From: Pseudoselenomonas ruminantium
GTDB taxonomy: Bacteria > Bacillota > Negativicutes > Selenomonadales > Selenomonadaceae
DNA length: 64,000 nucleotides
Reading direction: 5' to 3'
Assembly (NCBI GenBank): GCA_015058655.1
Contig: SVBX01000002.1
Location: 1-64,000, forward strand
The position numbers and the translations under genes are program-made. The notes under the pieces are model-generated. The model worked only from the letters and a program-made list of their open reading frames with translations. It did no database searches and was not told the DNA's origin. Shown in pieces: positions 58,395-64,000 of the stretch (within the stretch, counting starts at the first letter, position 1; every line of letters begins with the position of its first letter).

Positions 58395-58556
58395 GGGGAA
58401 GTGGGACCACCGAAGGTGGTGGATGAGGTGCGGAGTGAATTGGCACTGGCAAGATGCAAAGATAGGTGCCACCTCATCCGTCAGCCTTTCGGCTGACATC
58501 TGTCCAGGGTGTCTACCGGACACCCTCGGCTTCGTCGCTCCCCTCAAGGGGAAGGC
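58382..58556. repeat. Mirror-ended hairpin element (group 3, copy C)
   Basis: The 175-bp element aligns with 19138-19310: the same CCTTCCCCTTGAGGGGAAG start, inverse end, CACCTCATCCGTCAGCC block and GGGTGTC tacc GACACCC hairpin. The first small hairpin is ACCACC gaa GGTGGT here, against GCCCC gaca GGGGC there. It supplies the DUF1850 stop codon and separates that gene from the permease. Confidence 0.8.
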
Positions 58557-58585
58557 TTATATAGACATGGAAAGGACTGGGTGAT

Positions 58586-60556
58586 ATGAAAGATATAGAG
58601 AAAAAGGGGACGCCGGCTGAGATGCTGACCGAAGCTGACAAGGCTGAGGCGATCCTAAAGAAATACGACAAGGAATCCGACAAGATGGAGTATACGGGCT
58701 TCATGGCGAAATTCGTGACTGCTCTGGCGATTGCTTTCTCCGTCTTCCAGATCTATACTGCCACTTTCGGTGTGCTGGATGCCCAGCTTCAGAGGGCGGT
58801 GCATCTGGGCTTTGGCCTTTCTCTGGTGTATCTGCTTTATCCCACCAGGAAAAGCTGGTCCCGGCACAAGCTGCATCCTTTTGATTTATTGCTGGCAATT
58901 TTGGGGGCAGCGGCACCTGCCTATATTGTCATTGAGTATCAGTCACTGGTATTGAGGGCAGGTCTTACCTCTGGTGTAGACTTGTATATCGGCCTGTTAG
59001 GCTTGCTGTTGGTTATTGAGGCTGCCCGTCGGGTGGTGGGGATACCTATGGTCTGCGTAGTGCTGGCTTTCCTGGCCTATGCCTTTGCCGGACCCTATAT
59101 GCCAGGAGTGCTGGCTCATCGGGGGCTGACCCTTTCCCAGCTGGTAGGGCATCTTTTTTACACCACTGAAGGCATCTTCGGCATTCCACTGGGAGTGTCT
59201 TCCACCTTTATCTTCCTCTTTATCCTCTTTGGCGCCTATCTTGAGTCTACGGGGCTGGGCAAGTTCTTCATCGACCTGGCCAACTCCCTTGCGGGCTGGG
59301 CAAGCGGCGGCCCTGCCAAGGTGGCAGTGCTGTCTTCTGGTCTTATGGGCACCGTGTCCGGCAGTTCCGTGGCCAATGTGGTGGGGACGGGTTCTCTCAC
59401 CATCCCCATGATGAAGAAGCTGGGCTATCACAAGAATTTTGCCGGCGCCGTGGAGGCAGCGGCTTCCACCGGCGGCCAGCTGATGCCCCCTGTCATGGGG
59501 GCGGCGGCTTTCCTCATGGCTGAGTTCGTGGGTGTTCCCTACATAGATATTGTGAAGGCTGCCATTATTCCCGCATTCCTCTACTTTGTAGGTGTATGGC
59601 TGGGTGTGCATTTCGAAGCCAAGAGGACGAACCTCAAGGGCATTCCCAGAGACCAGCTGCCTAAGATTTGGACGATTCTCCGTGAACGCGGCCATCTGGC
59701 CCTGCCTTTGATTATCATTGTGTACCTGTTGGTTTCCGGCTATACGCCCATGCGTGCGGCTCTGGTGGCTATCGTGCTGGCCATACTCTGTTCGGCTCTT
59801 AGGAAAAACACCCGCATGAAGCCCATACAGATTGTGGAAGGCTTGGAAAATGGCGCCAAGAATGTACTGGGCGTGCTGGTAGCTTGCGCTGCCGCCGGCA
59901 TCATCATCGGCGTGGTGACCAAGACCGGCGTGGGGCTGAAGCTGGCCTCCGGCCTGATTGAGCTTTCGGGCGGATTGCTGCTGCCCACCATGTTCTTCAC
60001 TATGATTACGGCTATCCTTCTGGGCATGGGGGTGCCTACCACTGCCAACTATGTCATCACTTCCACCATTGCGGCCCCTGCGCTGGTGCAGATGGGTGTG
60101 CCGGTGCTGGCGGCTCATATGTTCGTGTTCTACTTCGGCATCATTGCTGATGTGACCCCGCCTGTGGCGCTGGCGGCCTACGCCGGCTCCGGCATCAGTG
60201 GTGGCAATCCCCTATGGACAGGGGTCAACGCCTCGAAGCTGGCCATCGCTGCCTTCATCATCCCTTACATGTTCGTGTTGTCCCCCACGCTGCTGATGAT
60301 GGACGCCACGGCAGGGGGGCTCCTTATCACCACCGTCACTGCCCTGATTGGCATGGTATCCCTGTCTTCGGCTCTGATCGGCTATCTGGCAGCAGCCTGC
60401 CACGGCTGGGAGCGCCTGGTATTGATCGTAGGCGGCCTGCTGATGATTAATCCTGGCCTTGTGACGGATTTGATCGGCGCTGCGATGTTTGCCGCCATCC
60501 TCATGCTCCAGCTGCGCCGCAGCAAGGGAGCAGATAGCGCTATGGCAAAGTCCTGA
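58586..60556 (+). CDS. Fused TRAP transporter permease (DctQM fusion, TAXI-associated)
   Basis: This 656-residue inner-membrane protein joins the small (4-helix, about residues 45-180) and large (12-helix) TRAP permease parts. The DctM part shows GTVSGSSVANVVGTGSLTIP, EAAASTGGQLMPPVMGAAAF and MGVPTTANYVITSTIAAPAL, conserved in fused TRAP permeases. It should use the Na+ or H+ gradient to import the ligand of the TAXI protein. ATG 58586 is chosen on position and a weak GGACTGGGTG site. The C-terminus (AMAKS) lies in the first unit of the tandem repeat at 60536. Confidence 0.92.
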   Translation: MKDIEKKGTPAEMLTEADKAEAILKKYDKESDKMEYTGFMAKFVTALAIAFSVFQIYTATFGVLDAQLQRAVHLGFGLSLVYLLYPTRKSWSRHKLHPFDLLLAILGAAAPAYIVIEYQSLVLRAGLTSGVDLYIGLLGLLLVIEAARRVVGIPMVCVVLAFLAYAFAGPYMPGVLAHRGLTLSQLVGHLFYTTEGIFGIPLGVSSTFIFLFILFGAYLESTGLGKFFIDLANSLAGWASGGPAKVAVLSSGLMGTVSGSSVANVVGTGSLTIPMMKKLGYHKNFAGAVEAAASTGGQLMPPVMGAAAFLMAEFVGVPYIDIVKAAIIPAFLYFVGVWLGVHFEAKRTNLKGIPRDQLPKIWTILRERGHLALPLIIIVYLLVSGYTPMRAALVAIVLAILCSALRKNTRMKPIQIVEGLENGAKNVLGVLVACAAAGIIIGVVTKTGVGLKLASGLIELSGGLLLPTMFFTMITAILLGMGVPTTANYVITSTIAAPALVQMGVPVLAAHMFVFYFGIIADVTPPVALAAYAGSGISGGNPLWTGVNASKLAIAAFIIPYMFVLSPTLLMMDATAGGLLITTVTALIGMVSLSSALIGYLAAACHGWERLVLIVGGLLMINPGLVTDLIGAAMFAAILMLQLRRSKGADSAMAKS

Positions 60557-60627
60557 GGAGCGCTATGGCAAAGTCCTGAGGAGCGCTATGGCAAAGTCCA
60601 CAGGAGCGCTATGGCAAAGTCCAGAGG
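60536..60627 (+). repeat. Tandem repeat, four units of 23 bp
   Basis: The units AGCGCTATGGCAAAGTCCTG+AGG start at 60536, 60559, 60582 and 60605. Units 1 and 2 are identical; units 3 and 4 differ at two or three bases near the end. Units 1 and 2 contain ATG-GCA-AAG-TCC-TGA, and unit 2 is preceded by GAGGAG. Unit 1 forms the end of the TRAP permease gene. Confidence 0.9.
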
Positions 60628-60686
60628 ACTTTACAATGTCCGCTCATCATGGTAAAATATCCTTGTTGCTATGATAATAGCAAGCT

Positions 60687-60775
60687 GGAGAGGTGTCCGA
60701 GTGGTCGAAGGTGCTTGACTCGAAATCAAGTGAGGTTAATAGCCTCCGTGGGTTCGAATCCCACCCTCTCTGCCA
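60687..60775 (+). tRNA. tRNA-Ser (anticodon CGA)
   Basis: The 89-nt sequence has acceptor GGAGAGG with CCTCTCT, D-arm, anticodon stem CTTGA/TCAAG around loop CTCGAAA (anticodon CGA, reading UCG), a long class II variable arm (GAGG/CCTC), T-arm GTGGG TTCGAAT CCCAC and an encoded CCA. The first acceptor pair is G-U rather than G-C. Confidence 0.95.
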
Positions 60776-60785
60776 TTGAAAGGCC

Positions 60786-60818
60786 AGCCCTGCGGGAGTT
60801 TCCTGCGGGGCTTTTTGC
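60786..60818 (+). terminator. Terminator of the tRNA-Ser gene
   Basis: AGCCCTGCGGGA (60786-60797) pairs over 12 bp with TCCTGCGGGGCT (two G-U pairs) and is followed by TTTT. Confidence 0.85.
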
Positions 60819-60919
60819 GTATTTGCAATCGCAGTTTGTCTGATGTGGCAAGCCTTGACAGGTGCAGTAGAATTGCTTAACATCAATAGCAGAAGCAATA
60901 GGGGGAGGCAGGATTGGCC

Positions 60920-61615
60920 ATGGAGATAGAGGTAAGGCTTTTTGCCTTGCAGGACAAGGGGTACCGGGACTTTCACAAGAAGCTGGTTCCTACGGTGCCG
61001 CAGGATAAGATTATCGGGGTGCGGACGCCTGCCTTGCGGAAATTGGCGAAGGAGATCGTGCAGATGGGGGAGGCGGAGGCTTTTCTTGCCCGATTGCCGC
61101 ACAGGTACTTCGATGAAAACCAGCTCCATGCCTTTATCATCTCCGGTTTGAAGGATTATGGGGAGTGCATGGCACACTTGCAGGAGTTTTTGCCGTACAT
61201 TGATAATTGGGCAACCTGCGACCAGCTGTCGCCCAAAGTATTCAAGCAGCATAGGCAGGAGCTTTTGAAGGAAATAAGGAAGTGGCTGGAGTCTGAGGAG
61301 ACATATACTGTCCGCTTTGCCATCGGCATGCTGATGCATCATTTTCTGGACGAGGATTTTGACGAGGCCTGTCTGTCCATGGTGGCAGAGGTGCGTTCTG
61401 AGGAATATTATGTCAATATGATGATAGCCTGGTATTTCGCCACGGCCCTGGCCAAGCAGTATGAGGCGGCTTTATCCTTTATAGAAGGGAATCGCCTTGA
61501 TACATGGACGCATAACAAGGCCATCCAGAAGGCCGTTGAAAGCAGGCGGGTCAGCATGGAGCGCAAGGAGTATCTGCGGGGATTGAAGGTGAGGGGGGAG
61601 CAGCATGAGCGCTAA
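60920..61615 (+). CDS. DNA alkylation repair enzyme, AlkD-like HEAT-repeat protein
   Basis: This 231-residue all-helical protein of the AlkD family (PF08713 type) shows KIIGVRTPALRKLAKEI near residue 33, YIDNWATCDQLSPKVF near residue 93 and WYFATALAKQYE. The central Trp/Asp residues (NWATCD) sit where the family places its catalytic and base-binding residues. Many small family members have unproven activity. ATG 60920 is used; TTG 60914 lies closer to GGAGG and is possible. It overlaps the next gene by 11 nt. Confidence 0.82.
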   Translation: MEIEVRLFALQDKGYRDFHKKLVPTVPQDKIIGVRTPALRKLAKEIVQMGEAEAFLARLPHRYFDENQLHAFIISGLKDYGECMAHLQEFLPYIDNWATCDQLSPKVFKQHRQELLKEIRKWLESEETYTVRFAIGMLMHHFLDEDFDEACLSMVAEVRSEEYYVNMMIAWYFATALAKQYEAALSFIEGNRLDTWTHNKAIQKAVESRRVSMERKEYLRGLKVRGEQHER

Positions 61616-63281
61616 AATGGGCATTGGTATGGAGAGCTTTGAGGAAATCAGAGAAATAGGGGCGTATTATGTAGACAAGACGGAACTTATTTTTGATTTG
61701 CTGGAAAATAACACGAGAAATAGCAAGGTCACTCTCTTTACCCGCCCACGCCGTTTCGGCAAGACACTGACTATGACCATGCTGCAGAGCTTTTTCGACG
61801 TACGGAGGGACAGCCGGGAGGCTTTTGCGGGGCTGGCTGTGGCAGGGCATGAGGAATTCTGTGCCAGGTGGATGAATCAGTACCCTACTATTTTTTTGAG
61901 CCTGAAGGGCGTTAATGGGCTTGATTTCGATTCGGCCTATGATATGTTAAAGGCTGTGATAGCTGAAGTGTGTCAGGCTCATTTATATTTGGAGAAGAGT
62001 GATAAGGTTCTTCCTGCGGATCTGGAGATTTTTCGTAGGCTGATAAGCAAGCAGGGAAGTATTAGCGATGTCAGGAAATCCTTGCAGGTTCTTACCAGTA
62101 TGCTTCATGCCGAATATGGCAAAAAGGCGATTCTTCTTATTGATGAGTATGATGTGCCTTTGGCCAAAGCCAGCGAGAGGGATTTGGAACGGGAAGATTT
62201 TTATCCGCAGATGTTGGATGTCATCAGGGGACTGTTCGATAATGCCATGAAAACCAATGAGCATCTGGAACTGGCGGTGCTTACGGGGTGCCTTCGTATT
62301 TCCAAGGAAAGCATTTTCACGGGCATGAATAACTTTGCCTGCTATTCCATACTTGACACCGAATTCAGTGAGTATTTCGGCTTTACCGAGGCCGAGGTCA
62401 GGGAAATCTTGAGAGCTATTGGCTCTGAGGAAAGCTATGAAAAAGTCAAGCAGTGGTATGACGGCTATATTTTTGGCAAGAGCCATGTTTTCTGCCCCTG
62501 GGATGTAATCTGCTATCTGGCGACTCTGCAGAATGACAGGGAGGCCCGCCCCAAGAACTACTGGCGCAATACCAGCGGCAATGGCATTCTGCTGACCTTT
62601 GTGGCGCGCAGCGATTTCGATGTGTCGGATAAATTTGAAACCTTGCTGAATGGCGGCACCATCAGGCAGCGGGTTTATGATGAGCTGACCTACGACAGCC
62701 TTCATGAATCAGAGGAAAATCTTTGGAGCCTGCTCCTGATGACGGGCTATGTCACCAAGGTCAGGCCTGGTGATGAGGGGGACGAGGTGGAGCTGCGCCT
62801 GCCCAACAGGGAGATAGGCAACCTCTTTGCGGATACGGTAGTGAAGCACTTCAAAGAATCTCTTGATACCACTGTCCAGAAGGAACTGTTGGAGGCTTTG
62901 TGGAACGGCGAGGAAGAAAGAGCCTCGGAGCTGATGACAGATATCCTTTTCACCACTATCAGCTACCATGACTATCATGAGAACTACTATCACGCCTTCC
63001 TGACAGGCTTGCTGACGGGCATGGGATATGCGGTGAAGTCCAATCAGGAAAACGGCCTTGGCCGCACGGATATAGATATCAGGGAAAAGAAAAAGCGGCG
63101 AGCCATGATTATCGAAGCCAAGAAATCCGCTTCGGCAGAGGACATGGAAAAAGACGCTCTGGCAGGAGTGAAGCAGATTGCCGCTAGAGAATATCTGAAA
63201 GGCTTCGAGGGATATAGGTCAGTGCTGGGCTATGGGGTGGCTTTTTACAGGAAGATGGCGCTGGTGAAGAAGCTATGCTGA
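61605..63281 (+). CDS. AAA-ATPase-like protein with C-terminal PD-(D/E)XK nuclease domain
   Basis: This 558-residue protein has the family N-terminus GIGMESFEEIREIGAYYVDK, a P-loop-like FTRPRRFGKTLTMTML near residue 45 (RRFGKT in place of a classic Walker A) and a Walker-B-like ILLIDEYDVPL near residue 178. A C-terminal nuclease-like domain carries GRTDIDI and MIIEAKKS. Such proteins are abundant in gut and oral anaerobes, often in many copies, with unknown function; a link to mobile elements or defence is possible. ATG 61605 is chosen though it overlaps the AlkD-like gene. Confidence 0.82.
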   Translation: MSAKMGIGMESFEEIREIGAYYVDKTELIFDLLENNTRNSKVTLFTRPRRFGKTLTMTMLQSFFDVRRDSREAFAGLAVAGHEEFCARWMNQYPTIFLSLKGVNGLDFDSAYDMLKAVIAEVCQAHLYLEKSDKVLPADLEIFRRLISKQGSISDVRKSLQVLTSMLHAEYGKKAILLIDEYDVPLAKASERDLEREDFYPQMLDVIRGLFDNAMKTNEHLELAVLTGCLRISKESIFTGMNNFACYSILDTEFSEYFGFTEAEVREILRAIGSEESYEKVKQWYDGYIFGKSHVFCPWDVICYLATLQNDREARPKNYWRNTSGNGILLTFVARSDFDVSDKFETLLNGGTIRQRVYDELTYDSLHESEENLWSLLLMTGYVTKVRPGDEGDEVELRLPNREIGNLFADTVVKHFKESLDTTVQKELLEALWNGEEERASELMTDILFTTISYHDYHENYYHAFLTGLLTGMGYAVKSNQENGLGRTDIDIREKKKRRAMIIEAKKSASAEDMEKDALAGVKQIAAREYLKGFEGYRSVLGYGVAFYRKMALVKKLC

Positions 63282-63299
63282 AATCTGGAGGTTGAGATT

Positions 63300-64000
63300 T
63301 TGAAACGCAGTGAGAAGATATATGAGTATATACGAGAGTATTCTCTGGGGCAGAAAAAGGAAGACCTGCAAGGCGCTATCGGACTGGAGGCTCAGGAAAT
63401 TGCGGATGCCTTGGGAATCCTGCGCAACAATGTTTCCAAAGAACTCAATGAATTGCACCGCCTGGACAGGATCGTGAAGTTCAAGGGGCGGCCGGTGAAG
63501 TATTTTGACAAGGCGGCTTTGGAGGAAATCCTGGGGACGGAGCTGGGGGAGGGGCCCTGCCAATATCTGGATGTCTCCGAGTGCCGCAGTCCCGAGGCGG
63601 CGGAGGAAGAAGCCAATCCCTTTGCTCGTCTGATCGGTGCTGAGCAGAGCCTTTCGCGGCAGGTGGAGCAGGCCAAGGCAGCTATCCTTTACCCGCCTGA
63701 TGGGCTGCATACCTTGATTGTGGGCCAGACCGGCGTGGGCAAGACCCTCTTTGCCCATATGATGTTTGCCTACGGCAAGGCCATGCACCGTTTTTCGATG
63801 GATGCACCTTTTGTCACTTTCAACTGCGCCGATTACTACAATAATCCCCAGCTCTTGATTTCCCATGTCTTTGGTCATCAGAAGGGAGCTTTCACAGGGG
63901 CGGACAAGGACAAGGCCGGCCTGGTGGAAGAAGCGGACGGTGGCGTCCTGTTCCTGGACGAGATTCACCGCCTGCCGCCTGAGGGCCAGGAGATGATCTT
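63300..64000 (+). CDS. LevR-type sigma-54-dependent transcription activator (5' part, cut by window end)
   Basis: The frame is open from TTG 63300 (GGAGG 8 nt upstream) to the window edge, at least 233 residues. The N-terminal part is a winged-helix-like region (EIADALGILRNNVSKELNEL), and from about residue 130 a sigma-54 activator AAA+ domain follows with Walker A VGQTGVGKTLFAHM, the sigma-54 contact loop GAFTGA and Walker B GGVLFLDEIHRLP. LevR/DagR-type activators with this order control PTS operons and usually carry PRD and EIIA/EIIB-like domains further on. The target operon should lie beyond the window and have a -24/-12 promoter. Confidence 0.85.
   Translation, partial: MKRSEKIYEYIREYSLGQKKEDLQGAIGLEAQEIADALGILRNNVSKELNELHRLDRIVKFKGRPVKYFDKAALEEILGTELGEGPCQYLDVSECRSPEAAEEEANPFARLIGAEQSLSRQVEQAKAAILYPPDGLHTLIVGQTGVGKTLFAHMMFAYGKAMHRFSMDAPFVTFNCADYYNNPQLLISHVFGHQKGAFTGADKDKAGLVEEADGGVLFLDEIHRLPPEGQEMI

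Noticed and set aside
60536-60627. Possible CRISPR array
   Set aside because: The four 23-bp units are directly adjacent with no spacers, and no cas genes are in the window.
60687-60775. tRNA-Ser as an integration site
   Set aside because: No integrase gene or repeated tRNA 3' end is visible downstream; the AlkD-like and AAA-ATPase genes look like ordinary neighbours.

Overview
The window looks like a chromosome segment of a Selenomonas-type member of the Negativicutes (diderm Firmicutes). The sequence shows strong Gram-positive style ribosome binding sites and sigma-A promoters. It also carries outer-membrane machinery (a two-partner secretion pair), a FliA/SigD-type flagellin promoter, a ferredoxin-linked 2-oxoacid oxidoreductase of anaerobes, several Trk/Ktr potassium systems and TRAP/ABC uptake operons. 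The assignment to Selenomonas is inference from gene content and was not checked by any search.

Layout. 0.3-6.5 kb: TpsB transporter and a large TpsA exoprotein whose C-terminus is split by a probable frameshift in a G6 run. 6.7-11.2 kb: trkA and two trkH genes. 11.2-11.5 kb: a compact locus with the architecture of a par/Fst type I toxin-antitoxin system (31-residue membrane peptide, convergent antisense RNA, shared terminator, 12-bp direct repeat over the start codon). 11.6-13.6 kb: an isolated flagellin with its own SigD-like promoter. 13.8-15.3 kb: a small unknown protein, a Uma2-family protein and a secreted Lys/Gln-rich protein. 15.4-18.4 kb: GlcNAc PTS (nagE) and nagA, convergent with mgtC. 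19.3-21.6 kb: a GPH sugar symporter and cytidylate-kinase-like protein behind a promoter with repeated LacI/cre-like operators. 21.8-23.3 kb: a small HTH-like protein and a metallophosphoesterase. 23.4-28.3 kb: type III restriction-modification (res then mod). 28.4-30.8 kb: a GT41/OGT-like glycosyltransferase and a degenerate methyltransferase. 30.8-36.8 kb: cstA, uxaC, a YbjN-like protein, then a third trkH with ktrA. 36.8-40.9 kb: potABCD behind a candidate structured leader RNA. 41.0-42.2 kb: iron-type alcohol dehydrogenase. 42.4-47.2 kb: a SpoIIE phosphatase / STAS / anti-sigma-type ATPase partner-switch operon ending in an unusual fusion of an NRPS condensation-like domain to a cyclic-nucleotide-binding-like domain. 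47.4-50.2 kb: korDABC. 50.4 kb: an orphan Nif11-like peptide. 50.8-55.8 kb: livJ-livHMGF. 56-60.6 kb: AcuB-like CBS-ACT protein and a TAXI-TRAP operon. 60.7-64 kb: tRNA-Ser(CGA), an AlkD-like protein, an AAA-ATPase/PD-(D/E)XK protein and the start of a LevR-type sigma-54 activator that runs off the end.

A second layer is a set of dispersed, hairpin-rich intergenic elements. One family of about 104-141 bp has four copies (6585, 13693, 16981, 52101) with TATAAC...GTTATA ends and an internal hairpin whose arms change in a compensatory way. A second family (32280, 55791) has two covarying hairpins. A third group with mirror-image GC-rich ends occurs at 8112, 19138, 29772 and 58382. A MITE-like element lies at 34448 with an end fragment at 47228. 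Many of these begin at, or supply, the stop codon of the gene upstream.

The most promising candidates for undescribed biology are the type I toxin-antitoxin locus, the partner-switch/condensation-domain operon, the pot leader RNA and the covarying dispersed elements.
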